Counted from the stretch's first letter, positions 43,999-53,171 are shown. The stretch is DNA of 64,000 nt from UBA4416 sp964543545 (GCA_964543545.1 CAZIYT010000005.1:248001-312000), one strand, 5' to 3'. Notes: generated from the letters alone by a model not told the origin. Numbers and translations: made by a program.

Positions 43999-45864
43999 TT
44001 ACACCAACACCAGGGGAACCTTTACCTTATGCCTCACGCTCTCCACCGTAGTGCCGAAGAGGAGATCCTTGAAAGTAGTATGCCCGTGCGTGCCCATCAC
44101 AATAAGATCGGCACCTTTTACCAACTCCGGAATAACGGTTCGCGGATTGCCGAAGCCCAGCTCCGAGGTGCACCTGTAGCCCTTTTCCAGCAACTGGCTT
44201 TCGTAGGCCAGAAGATTTTTGGTATCCTCGTTACGCTCGTTGTCATCGCTCTGTTCGCCATAGATCACAGCAGTGGTACTTTCGAGCACATGCACTAATT
44301 TATAAGATACGTCCTTTCCTCCCAGCTGCAGAGCCCTGTTGATGGCCTTATGGTCGCTGCTGCTGAAATCAACCGGGATAGCAATGAGCGTATACGGTTT
44401 AGGCTCATCGAAAACAATTCTGGCAAAGTCCTCATGAAACTGCGAAGGCCTTGTCTGCCGCGATTTTTTAAATAAAGGCTCGAACGCAATAAACAAGAGA
44501 ATCCCCAGGCACAGGCCCATGAAGGGAACCACGAAAATACCCACCAGGAAAGGCGATTCGGAGGTCAGGAGCCAGTCCCTGACTTTGAAAAAAATCAGCT
44601 GGCAGTTTAAAAATACGATCACCGATACCGCCAGCCAGGAAGCTATTTTCTGCCAGAAGGGAATGACAAATTCCCCCATGCGTTTTTTATTACTCACGAA
44701 ATGAATGAGCGGAATGATGGCGAAGCCCAGTTGCAGGCTCAGGATCACCTGGCTCAGCACCAGGAGGTCTCCTGTTTTTTCCTCTCCCAAATAATAGATG
44801 GTCAGGAAGGCCGGTACAATGGCGATCAGCCGCGTGAGCAGGCGCCTGATCCAGGGCTGCAGGCGGAGGTTCAGGTAGCCTTCCATAATGATTTGTCCTG
44901 CCAGTGTCCCCGTTACCGTGGAGCTCTGGCCTGCGGCGATCAGCGCCAAAGCAAAAAGGAAAGGCGCCAGTGTACTCCCCAACATTGGCGTGAGCATCCG
45001 GTGAGCATCCTGGATCTCCTTCACTTCTACACCCGTATTAAAAAAGGTACTGGCGGCGATGATGAGAATGGCAGCATTGACAAAGAGCGCCAGGTTGAGG
45101 GCTACCGCACTGTCCACGATATTGAAGCGGATGGCTTTTTTGATCTCTATGGCCGTGCGGTCGAACTGCCGCGTTTGCACCAGCGACGAATGTAAGTACA
45201 GGTTGTGCGGCATGACCGTTGCGCCGATGATCCCAATCGCCACATACAAAGCATCCTCATTCCGGATGCCCGGGATCAGCCCTTTGGAGATTTCGACGAT
45301 ATCGGGCTTGGCGATGATGAGCTGGATGAGAAAAGACACACCGATAATCCCAACCAGCGAAATGATAAAAGCTTCGAGCTTGCGGATCCCGGCATTCAGC
45401 AGGAACAATAAAATAAAGCTGTCGAGCACCGTGATGCAAACTCCCGTCAGGATAGAAACAGACGGAAACATCAGGTGGATGCCGATAGCCATGCCTACCA
45501 CTTCCGCCAGGTCGCAGGCCGCAATGGCGATCTCGGCCAGGATGTAAAGGAAGAAGTTCACAAATTTGGAATAGTGATCTTTGGAGGCCTGTGCCAGATC
45601 GCGCCCCGAAACAATTCCCAGGCGCACGCAATGGCTTTGCAGCAGGAGGGCAATTAAATTGCTCATCACCAATACCCAGATCAGGCTGTAGCCGAATTTA
45701 CTGCCGCCTTCGATGTCGGTGGCCCAGTTGCCCGGGTCCATATAGCCCACACTGATCATGTAAGCCGGGCCCAGGAAAGCAAACAGCTTCCGGAAGCCTC
45801 CTTTGCCGGCCGTGTTGACAGAGCCATGCACTTCGCCCAGAGACCTGTGTGAGTTATTTTCCAT
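43999..45864 (-). CDS. mntH: Nramp-type Mn/Fe transporter fused to a UspA domain
   Basis: 621 residues. Residues about 20-470 are an Nramp proton-coupled divalent-metal transporter of eleven or so helices: DPGNWATDIEGGSKFG in helix 1 and MPHNLYLHSSLVQTRQ in helix 6 carry the metal-binding D/N and M residues. Residues about 487-621 form a universal stress protein domain ending GTHGHTTFKDLLFGTT, which fits the G-2x-G-9x-G(S/T) ATP-binding motif. The cytoplasmic UspA part may couple transport to nucleotide or stress state. It overlaps mntR by 11 bases and so shares its operator. Confidence 0.93.
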   Translation of the reverse strand: MENNSHRSLGEVHGSVNTAGKGGFRKLFAFLGPAYMISVGYMDPGNWATDIEGGSKFGYSLIWVLVMSNLIALLLQSHCVRLGIVSGRDLAQASKDHYSKFVNFFLYILAEIAIAACDLAEVVGMAIGIHLMFPSVSILTGVCITVLDSFILLFLLNAGIRKLEAFIISLVGIIGVSFLIQLIIAKPDIVEISKGLIPGIRNEDALYVAIGIIGATVMPHNLYLHSSLVQTRQFDRTAIEIKKAIRFNIVDSAVALNLALFVNAAILIIAASTFFNTGVEVKEIQDAHRMLTPMLGSTLAPFLFALALIAAGQSSTVTGTLAGQIIMEGYLNLRLQPWIRRLLTRLIAIVPAFLTIYYLGEEKTGDLLVLSQVILSLQLGFAIIPLIHFVSNKKRMGEFVIPFWQKIASWLAVSVIVFLNCQLIFFKVRDWLLTSESPFLVGIFVVPFMGLCLGILLFIAFEPLFKKSRQTRPSQFHEDFARIVFDEPKPYTLIAIPVDFSSSDHKAINRALQLGGKDVSYKLVHVLESTTAVIYGEQSDDNERNEDTKNLLAYESQLLEKGYRCTSELGFGNPRTVIPELVKGADLIVMGTHGHTTFKDLLFGTTVESVRHKVKVPLVLV

Positions 45865-46537
45865 AGAGTGGTTGTACTAAAATACAGGAAGCAATTTGCG
45901 GACTGAAAAATTCGGAATGCTTTTTATTGATCTTTACTTTACAGGACGCATCGTAGGCGTTGACGGATTCCACATAGATCGTCGCACCGATCTGCAGGTC
46001 CAGCGAATCGAGGTATTGCAGAAAACGGTCCTCGTGGTTGGCTACGCCGCAAAAAATGCAGCTTTGCTTTTTCCCGATGGTATTGAGAGGCACCGCATTC
46101 ACATGGCTCATATTCCCATGCTTGTCGGGAATAGCATCGCCATGCGGATCGAATTTAGGCTGGCCTAAAAAATCGTCGAGCCTGGTAATGAGCTCATCGC
46201 TGTGGATATGCTCCAGCTGCTCGGCAATCACATGCACCTCGTCCCATTTGAAATGCAGCTTGCTTACCAGGAATACTTCCCAGAGCCGGTGCTTGCGGAT
46301 GACATCAAGGGCGATCTTTTCCCCTTTGGTGGTGAGCCGTACACCGTAGTATTTTTTATAGGTCACGATTTTCTTTTCCGCCAGGCGCTTGATCATGTCC
46401 GTTACCGTGGCAGGCTGTGTCTGCAGGCGCTCCGCAATATCGTTGGTCGCAACGGCCTCGGCCCGGGTTATCTCCTGTACTTTGAAGATAGCCTTGATGT
46501 AATTTTGTTCCGTATGCGATAAAGGGGCGTTTTCCAC
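45854..46537 (-). CDS. mntR: DtxR/MntR-family metal-dependent repressor
   Basis: 227 residues beginning with GTG 46537; no other start precedes the DNA-binding helix-turn-helix (LSHTEQNYIKAIFKVQE; TQPATVTDMIKRLAEKKIVTY). The dimerisation and metal-binding part contains HRLWEVFLVSKLHFKWDEVHVIAEQLEHIHSDELI, followed by a C-terminal SH3-like FeoA domain (about 150-225). It should repress its own operon with the Mn transporter when metal is plentiful. The promoter and an 8+8 palindromic operator lie immediately upstream, and the GTG is only 4 bases past the -7 box. Confidence 0.92.
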   Translation of the reverse strand: MENAPLSHTEQNYIKAIFKVQEITRAEAVATNDIAERLQTQPATVTDMIKRLAEKKIVTYKKYYGVRLTTKGEKIALDVIRKHRLWEVFLVSKLHFKWDEVHVIAEQLEHIHSDELITRLDDFLGQPKFDPHGDAIPDKHGNMSHVNAVPLNTIGKKQSCIFCGVANHEDRFLQYLDSLDLQIGATIYVESVNAYDASCKVKINKKHSEFFSPQIASCILVQPLYGK

Positions 46538-46541
46538 AAGG

Positions 46542-46572
46542 CAAATATATTAATTTTATCCATCGAAACAAA
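46542..46572 (-). promoter_or_regulatory. Consensus promoter TTTG-N19-TATATTTG of mntR-mntH
   Basis: On the minus strand TTTG (46572-46569) and TATATTTG (46549-46542) are exactly 19 bases apart. The GTG start at 46537 follows the -7 box by 4 bases, implying a leaderless message. Confidence 0.8.
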
Positions 46573-46592
46573 TTTTTAGATAAGTCTAAAAA
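46573..46592. promoter_or_regulatory. MntR/DtxR-type operator, perfect inverted repeat
   Basis: TTTTTAGA-TAAG-TCTAAAAA is a perfect 8+8 palindrome resembling DtxR-family boxes (TTTAGnnTAAnCTAAA-like). It abuts the -33 element of the mntR promoter, so a bound repressor would block RNA polymerase. Confidence 0.75.
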
Positions 46593-46634
46593 AATGGATT
46601 TTTAAATTCAGGTCTGCTTTTGATTTTATACTAT

Positions 46635-47145
46635 GGGCGTGCCTCCACAAGGTGCTTCGAGAGCCTCAGCACCCTGTGGAGTCGCGCTTTTCGCTCCAAT
46701 CTTTTGCAAAGAACAGGCAAAAGGATTTCCGCTACAATCACTCGCGCGGGGGTTAACTTTCTAACCGTGATGATGCTTTTTTGCAAAATATCTCAACTTA
46801 AATAACATAAAATCCGGAGAGGGAGATGAATGTTTGGCTCCTACGGAGCAAATAGGCTTTTATTGAAGCGAGACCTTCTCTGAACGGTTGTTGCTTCCAA
46901 CGGAGTAAGGCATTTCGTTTTCTTAATGGCAATGATTGTAGATCAAGAAAATACTGAACCACATTATGCGAGGAGAAAAGAATATACTTGCCGGGATACT
47001 GCGGCAGGGATGCGCAGGGTTTAGCCCCCACAGTCACGACGTGTCGTGACGAGGAGGCCGGAGCGAAGTACGGCAAAAAGCCCGGTGGGCTTTTTGAGCG
47101 AGGTTGCGCGCAAGCCAAAGCAGCCCGACCCGCAGAGAGCCGCCC
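46635..47145. repeat. Composite intergenic element pair with inverted GGGCG-type ends
   Basis: The plus-strand element (46635-46750) has GGGCGTGCC, a hairpin insert, CGCTCCAATCTTTTGC with the stem CTTTTGC/GCAAAAG (46701-46707, 46717-46723), then AAAGGATTTCCGCTACAATC and CTCGCGCGGG. The minus-strand element (47145-46998) has GGGCGGCTC, GGGTCGGGCTGC, the stem AAAAAGCCC/GGGCTTTTT (47075-47083, 47087-47095), the palindrome at 47034-47049, and GCGCATCCCTGCCGCAG. They converge, as at 29576-29814. Between them lies a GGCTCC-TAC-GGAGC hairpin (46837-46849). This fills the 664-base gap between mntR and lptB. Confidence 0.65.
46644..46680. repeat. REP-like hairpin inside the larger element, loop TTCGAGAGCCTCA
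   Basis: GGTGC/GCACC closes the constant loop, and after an A/C mismatch the stem continues with TCCACA/TGTGGA. Confidence 0.75.
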
Positions 47146-47201
47146 TGATTATTTTTAAAAAAATTAAGATTGTTGGAACGGGAAAAGAAATTCCGCAGAG
47201 C

Positions 47202-47927
47202 TTATTTCCTCAGCTCGAAATTGCTGCCAAGGTATACTTTGCGCACCATCTCGTCGTTGGCGAGGTCTTCCGCACTTCCCGATTTGATCACTTCTCCTGC
47301 GTAGAGCAGGTAAGTCCTGTCGGTGATGTTCAGGGTTTCGTGTACGTTGTGATCGGTGATGAGGATCCCGATATTTTTCTCTTTGAGCTTACGCACTACG
47401 CTCTGGATATCTTCCACGGCAATGGGATCCACACCGGCAAAGGGCTCATCAAGGAGAATAAATTTAGGATCGGTAGCGAGGGCGCGTGCTATTTCCGTAC
47501 GGCGCCTTTCCCCACCCGAGAGCTGATCGCCCAGGTTCTTACGCACATGGTGCAGCGCAAACTCATCGAGCAGGCTTTCCACCTTATGGGCCTGCTCCGC
47601 TTTGGTGAGCTTGGTCATTTCCAGCACGGCGCGCAGGTTGTCTTCAATACTCAGCTTACGGAATACGGATGCTTCCTGTGGCAGATAGCCCACACCCAGC
47701 TGGGCACGCTTATACATGGGCTCTTCGGTAATGTCTTTATCGTCGAGGTAGATCTTTCCCGAATTGGGTTTCACCATGCCTACGATCATATAGAAGGATG
47801 TGGTTTTACCGGCGCCGTTGGGTCCGAGCAAACCCACAATCTCTCCCTGCTGTACCTGCACACTCACATTGTTGGCCACGGTACGGCTTTTGTATTTCTT
47901 AACGAGGTTTTCCGAACGAAGGATCAT
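47202..47927 (-). CDS. lptB: Lipopolysaccharide export ABC transporter ATP-binding protein
   Basis: 241 residues, an ABC ATPase of the LptB type: Walker A GPNGAGKTTSFYMIVG, signature LSGGERRRTEIARALA, Walker B KFILLDEPFAGVDPIAVEDI and switch TDHNVHETL. The phrase EPFAGVDPIAVEDIQ is characteristic of LptB. With LptFG (not in the window) it drives lipopolysaccharide from inner membrane to the transport bridge. A TATATTTG box at 47951-47944 lies 16 bases upstream. The long plus-strand reading frame over this gene is spurious. Confidence 0.93.
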   Translation of the reverse strand: MILRSENLVKKYKSRTVANNVSVQVQQGEIVGLLGPNGAGKTTSFYMIVGMVKPNSGKIYLDDKDITEEPMYKRAQLGVGYLPQEASVFRKLSIEDNLRAVLEMTKLTKAEQAHKVESLLDEFALHHVRKNLGDQLSGGERRRTEIARALATDPKFILLDEPFAGVDPIAVEDIQSVVRKLKEKNIGILITDHNVHETLNITDRTYLLYAGEVIKSGSAEDLANDEMVRKVYLGSNFELRK

Positions 47928-47943
47928 GGTTGTAATAAGCGAT

Positions 47944-47951
47944 CAAATATA
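47944..47951 (-). promoter_or_regulatory. -7 box TATATTTG of lptB
   Basis: It matches TAnnTTTG and ends 16 bases before ATG 47927. The -33 element is weak. Confidence 0.5.
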
Positions 47952-47997
47952 GGCAAACTAATGCCAAAGAAATGATAAAATTTGTGAAGCTTCTCCA

Positions 47998-50466
47998 TCA
48001 GAATGTCAACTGGAAACCTGCCTTGACCCCGATATTGTTAGAAGCCTTCTTATTCTGATAGGTGGCCCTGTAGAGGAAATCCACCCTGAATACCTTGAAA
48101 ATATTCTCGATGCCTGCCGTCAGCTCTACATAAGGCTCAGCGCCTAAGGCATTGAGGGTTGACGGGAAAAGGAGGGTGTTACGGTTGCGGTCATTCACAC
48201 TGCCCCATAAGGCTTTGCCCGTCACCACTTCGCGCCATTTCAGCTTTTTGATGAGCGGCACTTTATTGAACAGGAGGCCTTCGAAATGGTGGAAGAGCCC
48301 CACGGAAGCGTATTGGTCGCTGGCAAACTCATAGTACTTCATCATGTTATAAGCCATGTAATCGTAGATGTAGGTTTCGTTGCCACCATGCAGCTCCATT
48401 AAGGGATAAGGCACCGCTCCGTAGATTTTGCCGACTTCCCCGACATAATCGGTATAGCCGAGCAGGGAGATCAAACGGATCCTGTCGCTGATGTTGAGTA
48501 CCACTTTCTGATAATTGTATTCCCCACGGAAGGCGTTCTGCAGGGATTTGGAATAGTTGAACTGGAACACCGGATATTTGGTGCCGAGGCTGATCCGTGT
48601 AAAATCGCCGCTGATGAATTTTTCCTTGTAAGCAAAGCGGACATTGACACGGGCCTCCGTATTGCGGATGCTCTCCTTGGTGCGGATGCTGCCATCGCTC
48701 GCATAATAGCGGTAGCTGTTGGCAATGAGCGGCGTGATGGTACGGCCGATGAGCGTGATCCGGGAAGTAAGCCCTTCCACCCACTCGCGCTCGTACCAGG
48801 CATAGGTTTGATCTACCCGCGTGAGGTTGGTGAGCGGGTTGGTACGGAACAGGGAGGCAAAGATGTTATCCTGCGAAAAGCCGTTCTGGCTTTGCCCCAG
48901 GATCTCGTAATCGCTTTTGTAAGTCATCCCCACGAGCTGCCGGTGGGGCTTTTTGGTAATGAAGGTTTTAAAGCCGACGCTGTACTTGAATTTCTCATCC
49001 TTAAATCCATAGGCCACATAGCCTTGTAATTCGTACCATCGGCTGAACTTACTGCTGGTGCGTCCGCCGAACCTGGTGCGCAGCCCCTCCACCCTGTTGT
49101 AGCTCACAAGGTTGAAGTAGGGCCCGATCTCGAAATTATTGACCACTTTATAGCCGGAAACGAAAATGGTGAAAATGTCAACCCAGGTTTTGTATACCGG
49201 CAATGTTTTGATGGTATCGATCATTTTATAGATCTTTTTTTCCCGGAACGAAAGACTGTCGTGGCGGTGCTGATCCCAGAAGGCATCGCTCTTTTTCATC
49301 GCCGAATCTTCCACCACGATCTTATCGCCAAACTCGTAGAACTTCGGCTCCTTCGGCTGATTGATCACAAAGTCCGTGTAAGAGGTTGTTTTTCTTCCGT
49401 AAACGCCTACCTGGTTTTTGTACATGGAGAAATCGATCACGAGCCTGTCTTTGCTGAGCATCCAGGTGCTGTCGATGCGCGCAAATTCCTGCACTACATT
49501 GGCGGCATTGATGAAGTTGATGTTGGCGTCTTTCGGAATGCTCATCTCCAGGCGCTTTACAGCCCAGGTGGTATCGGCAATCCACATATTGCCGCTGAAG
49601 CAAAGCTCGTTCGGACGCTTGGATTTAAAGCGGATCTGGTAGCAGCGTGTATTACCGATAAATAAACTGTCCTCAAGGTAGTACTTGTAATAGAAAAATC
49701 CGTTATCGGAGATCGGGCTCACAAAATCCTTTCCGAAGACGAGGATGTTATTATCATACACATTGATGTTCTGGTACATGTCGCCCATCACGGAGGTAAT
49801 GCTCGTATTCTCAATTCCGGTGATCTTGCTGGCTTTGATCACTTCCTTCTTCAGATCGGGATTGCTCCGGAAATACAGGTCGGACAGGGATTCGGTAATA
49901 AAAATAGGCAGGGAAGGCTTCTCCCCCGAGTTGAGGCTATCCACATTATCGAAGACGAACTGGATGGGCTTGAAGATCTTCCGTTCGCGCATTTCCTTGG
50001 GGATGCGGTTGAGATCGAATTCCACTTTATTGTAGGACTCGTACTGGTAGGCATCGAGGCGGCGCTTGTTATTGTATTTTTTGTTGGCAATCACATTGCG
50101 GATAATGCGGTGCGCGGGGTTCTCCCCGGCTTTCACCACTACTTCCAGCAAATTGACGCCCTGCAATACCATCGGCAGGTTCACCGTCTGGTTTTCGCCG
50201 CGCCTGAGGGCCCGCGAAATTTTGATATAGCCAACATAGCTGGCTACGAGCGAATCGCCGGTGGCCGAGGTAGTAATGGAATAATTGCCGTCGAAATCGG
50301 TGGTGGCGCCCACCGTAGTGCCTTTGATAATGACGGGAACGAAGGGCAGCGGCTCTTTGGATTCCGAATCAAAGACTTTTCCGCTAATGGTATAAGACTG
50401 GCCGAAGCCTGAAAACCCTGCTAAAAAAAGTAAGATGCTACAAAGTAGGTAAAGCTTTCTGCCCAT
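47998..50466 (-). CDS. DUF5686 outer-membrane protein with carboxypeptidase-regulatory-like domain
   Basis: 822 residues. A signal peptide (LYLLCSILLFLAGFSGFG) precedes a CarboxypepD_reg-like domain (about 25-110: TISGKVFDSESKEPLPFVPVIIKGT). The rest matches the DUF5686 layout, with ENPAHRIIRNVIANKKYNNKR, a middle outer-membrane-lipid-handling-like part and a C-terminal barrel ending VKAGFQLTF, typical of outer-membrane strands. It is common in Bacteroidota; the substrate is unknown. A TATATTTA box lies at 50489-50482. It is divergent from the FAD oxidoreductase gene. Confidence 0.88.
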   Translation of the reverse strand: MGRKLYLLCSILLFLAGFSGFGQSYTISGKVFDSESKEPLPFVPVIIKGTTVGATTDFDGNYSITTSATGDSLVASYVGYIKISRALRRGENQTVNLPMVLQGVNLLEVVVKAGENPAHRIIRNVIANKKYNNKRRLDAYQYESYNKVEFDLNRIPKEMRERKIFKPIQFVFDNVDSLNSGEKPSLPIFITESLSDLYFRSNPDLKKEVIKASKITGIENTSITSVMGDMYQNINVYDNNILVFGKDFVSPISDNGFFYYKYYLEDSLFIGNTRCYQIRFKSKRPNELCFSGNMWIADTTWAVKRLEMSIPKDANINFINAANVVQEFARIDSTWMLSKDRLVIDFSMYKNQVGVYGRKTTSYTDFVINQPKEPKFYEFGDKIVVEDSAMKKSDAFWDQHRHDSLSFREKKIYKMIDTIKTLPVYKTWVDIFTIFVSGYKVVNNFEIGPYFNLVSYNRVEGLRTRFGGRTSSKFSRWYELQGYVAYGFKDEKFKYSVGFKTFITKKPHRQLVGMTYKSDYEILGQSQNGFSQDNIFASLFRTNPLTNLTRVDQTYAWYEREWVEGLTSRITLIGRTITPLIANSYRYYASDGSIRTKESIRNTEARVNVRFAYKEKFISGDFTRISLGTKYPVFQFNYSKSLQNAFRGEYNYQKVVLNISDRIRLISLLGYTDYVGEVGKIYGAVPYPLMELHGGNETYIYDYMAYNMMKYYEFASDQYASVGLFHHFEGLLFNKVPLIKKLKWREVVTGKALWGSVNDRNRNTLLFPSTLNALGAEPYVELTAGIENIFKVFRVDFLYRATYQNKKASNNIGVKAGFQLTF

Positions 50467-50610
50467 TCACGTAAATAAGCCTAAATATAATCATTCGCTC
50501 CTAATTCATAAGCTATCCCCGAAAAAATTTAACCTTTGTGCGGATGCCTTCCTGTTCATGAATTTTGGCGGCTATTTCCCGGATATTTATTATACTTACA
50601 TCATCAAACT

Positions 50611-52128
50611 ATGGAGAAATACGACGCAGTTGTTATAGGAAGCGGGCTTGGTGGCTTATGCACGGCTTATATTCTTGCCAAAGAAGGAATGAAGGTATGT
50701 GTGCTGGAAAAAAACAGGCAGATCGGCGGCTCCTTACAGATTTATAGCCGCGACAAAGCAATCTTTGATACAGGTGTACACTATATCGGCGGGCTGGACA
50801 AAGGCCAGAACCTGAACCAATACTTCACCTATTTCGGGCTGATGAAAGACCTCAAGCTTCAGAAGCTCGACCAGGATGGCTACGACATCATTTCGTTCAC
50901 CGGCGATGAGCGGCATTACCCGCACGCGCAGGGCTACGATAATTTTGTGGAAAAGCTGGCGGCTATGTTTCCGCACCAGCGGGAAGAGCTTAAAACCTAC
51001 ATTTCCAAAGTAAAGGAAGTCTGCGCCGGCTTTCCGCTGTTTAACCTGTCGCCCGAAAAGAAAGAGCTGACCAATGCCTGGTACCTGGAAGTAGATTCCA
51101 AAACAGCAATCAACTCCATTTTTTCCGATCCTAAGCTGCAGCAGGTCATCAGCGGCAGCAATATGCTATACGCCGGGCTCGAAGGCCGCACGCCCTTTTA
51201 TGTGCATGCCCTGGTGGTTAACTCCTACATCGAAAGCTCTTACCGCTGTGTCGACGGAAGCTCGCAGATTGCGCGCATCATGACCAATAATATCCGCAGC
51301 ATGGGCGGCGAGGTATTCAACTACAGCGAGGCGGTGCGTTTTCATTTCCAGGGCAGCGAGATTAAAGCAGTGGAACTGAGCAACGGCGAATTCATAGAGG
51401 CCAAGCTCTTTATTTCGGGCATCGACCTCTCCCGCACCATCGATATGGTGGAAGGCCACCAGCTCAGACCTGCTTACAAACATCGCATCCAATCTTTGGA
51501 AAATACGGTGTCTTCCTTTTTACTGAACGTGGTGACGAAGCCGCAAAGCATGCCGCACCTCAATCATAATATTTACCATTGCACGCAGCCCGATATCTGG
51601 TCGGGCCCTAATTATAATGAGCAAACCTGGCCCGAAACGGTAGCCATGTTCGGCACCACCTCATCGAAGCACCCGGGCTACACCGAGAATTTTTCGGCAA
51701 TGGCTTACATGCGCTATGACGAGTGCGCCAAATGGATAGATACAAAAAATGTGATCCCGAACCATGTATCGTACAGGGGCGACGATTACGAATTGTTTAA
51801 ATTTGAAAAGGCGGAAAAGCTGCTCGACGTGCTCGAAGAGCGGCTGCCGGGGCTGAGATCACAGATTCATTCCTACACCTGTGCCACACCGATTACCTAC
51901 AGGGATTACATCGGCTCACGGGACGGGACGCTTTACGGTGTGATCAAGGATTACCGCGAACCTCTGAAATCGTTCATTACGCCACGCACCAAGATCCCTA
52001 ATTTATTTCTGACGGGACAGAGCCTGAACCTGCACGGCGTGATGGGTGTAACAGTGAGTGCCGCCGTAACCTGCAGCGAAATTTTCGGGCATCCGTATTT
52101 AATTAATAAGATCAGGAATAGTTCGTGA
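50611..52128 (+). CDS. FAD-dependent oxidoreductase of the phytoene desaturase/retinol saturase type
   Basis: 505 residues from ATG 50611. The N-terminal dinucleotide-binding motif is DAVVIGSGLGGLCTAYILAKEGMKVCVLEKN, followed by GGSLQIYSRDKAIFDTGVHYIG, which is the CrtI/carotene isomerase/retinol-saturase pattern. The C-terminal NLFLTGQSLNLHGVMGVTVSA closes the FAD site. It probably reduces or isomerises a polyunsaturated lipid. No carotenoid genes are adjacent. The in-frame TTG at 50536 would add 25 residues without family similarity. Confidence 0.88.
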   Translation: MEKYDAVVIGSGLGGLCTAYILAKEGMKVCVLEKNRQIGGSLQIYSRDKAIFDTGVHYIGGLDKGQNLNQYFTYFGLMKDLKLQKLDQDGYDIISFTGDERHYPHAQGYDNFVEKLAAMFPHQREELKTYISKVKEVCAGFPLFNLSPEKKELTNAWYLEVDSKTAINSIFSDPKLQQVISGSNMLYAGLEGRTPFYVHALVVNSYIESSYRCVDGSSQIARIMTNNIRSMGGEVFNYSEAVRFHFQGSEIKAVELSNGEFIEAKLFISGIDLSRTIDMVEGHQLRPAYKHRIQSLENTVSSFLLNVVTKPQSMPHLNHNIYHCTQPDIWSGPNYNEQTWPETVAMFGTTSSKHPGYTENFSAMAYMRYDECAKWIDTKNVIPNHVSYRGDDYELFKFEKAEKLLDVLEERLPGLRSQIHSYTCATPITYRDYIGSRDGTLYGVIKDYREPLKSFITPRTKIPNLFLTGQSLNLHGVMGVTVSAAVTCSEIFGHPYLINKIRNSS

Positions 52129-52166
52129 GATATGAGGGGTGAGTAGTGAGATCTGAGACAGAACAG

Positions 52167-52227
52167 TGTCCATTGTTAAGACCCAAGACGACACGACAGC
52201 TATTCAACAGACATTGAACAATGGACA
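52167..52227. repeat. 11-base inverted repeat in the gap before the flavin reductase gene
   Basis: TGTCCATTGTT (52167-52177) and AACAATGGACA (52217-52227) are perfect inverted copies 39 bases apart. Low-complexity GTGAGTAGTGAG-like and ACATTCGACATTCGAC-like runs flank them. The origin is unclear. Confidence 0.55.
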
Positions 52228-52284
52228 ACATACATTCGACATTCGACAATAAACAAAAACCTTCCATAAAAACTTCATCATACC

Positions 52285-53127
52285 ATGCTTAGCTTAAACC
52301 CCAAAGAACTTCCTGTACCCGACCTTCATCAATATTTACTGGGCGCTGTTGGTCCCCGCCCTATCTGCTTTGCGAGCACGGTGGATAAAGACGGCAACCA
52401 TAACCTGGCGCCATTTAGCTTTTTCAATGTGTTTTCCGCCAAGCCACCCATCGCTATTTTCTCTCCGAATTTAAGCGGTAAAACGGGCAAGGCCAAAGAT
52501 ACGCACCTCAATATCAAAGAGGTTCCGGAATGCGTGATCAATATTGTGAACTATAACATGGTGCACCAGATGAGCCTGGCGAGCAGCCCTTACCCGAAAG
52601 GGATGAGCGAGTTTACCAAAGCGGGATTTACGCCGCTGGCTTCGGAGCTGGTGAAGCCGATGCGGGTGAAGGAAAGCCCGGTGCAACTGGAGTGCAAGGT
52701 ATTTGAGCTGAAAGAGATTGAAAATTGCAACCTCGTGTTCTGCGAGGTAGTGAAGATCCACATCGATGAGGCGGTGCTTGATGCCAACCAAAAAATCGAT
52801 CAGCGAAAAATTGACCTCGTGGCCCGCATGGGTGGCAACTGGTACTGCCGCGCGCATGGCGATGCCTTATTTGAAATTGAAAAACCGATCACTACGATGG
52901 GCGTGGGCGTGGATTCTATTCCTGCCGCGATTCGAAACAGCGATGTGCTCACGGGCAACAACCTCGGGCAATTGGGAAACCTCGAGGTCATGCCGACCGC
53001 TGAGGAGATCGCTGCTTATCAACAAACGCTGAATACCACATTTGCTACAGAACAGGAAAAACATCAGTACGCGAAGGCCCTACTGGAGTCCGGAAAAGTA
53101 AAGGATGCCTGGTGTGTGTTATTGTAA
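52285..53127 (+). CDS. Flavin reductase-family (FMN-binding split-barrel) protein
   Basis: 280 residues, cytoplasmic. The N-terminal flavin reductase-like domain (about 15-200) has GAVGPRPICFASTVDKDGNHNLAPFSFFNVFSAKPP, the family pattern for FMN-binding split barrels of the DIM6/NTAB group. The C-terminal 60 residues (VMPTAEEIAAYQQTLNTTFA) are helical and typical for this subgroup. The substrate is unknown. It lies 157 bases after the oxidoreductase and 44 bases before the YdeI-like gene. Confidence 0.88.
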   Translation: MLSLNPKELPVPDLHQYLLGAVGPRPICFASTVDKDGNHNLAPFSFFNVFSAKPPIAIFSPNLSGKTGKAKDTHLNIKEVPECVINIVNYNMVHQMSLASSPYPKGMSEFTKAGFTPLASELVKPMRVKESPVQLECKVFELKEIENCNLVFCEVVKIHIDEAVLDANQKIDQRKIDLVARMGGNWYCRAHGDALFEIEKPITTMGVGVDSIPAAIRNSDVLTGNNLGQLGNLEVMPTAEEIAAYQQTLNTTFATEQEKHQYAKALLESGKVKDAWCVLL

Positions 53128-53171
53128 ACAAAATTGAATCCAAATTCATTCCCTGAAGTATTATTTATTTC

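Noticed and set aside
46798..47118. A 106-codon minus-strand reading frame in the mntR-lptB gap
   Set aside because: It lies almost entirely within repeat elements and hairpins, and has no promoter or sensible domain.
47046..47975. A 309-codon plus-strand reading frame opposite lptB
   Set aside because: It is antisense to a strongly conserved ABC ATPase and starts inside an intergenic repeat; the translation has no family-like features.
52129..52284. Small RNA or CRISPR-like array in the low-complexity gap
   Set aside because: Only one 11-base inverted repeat and loose GTGAG- and ACATTCG-type runs are present, without regular spacing.
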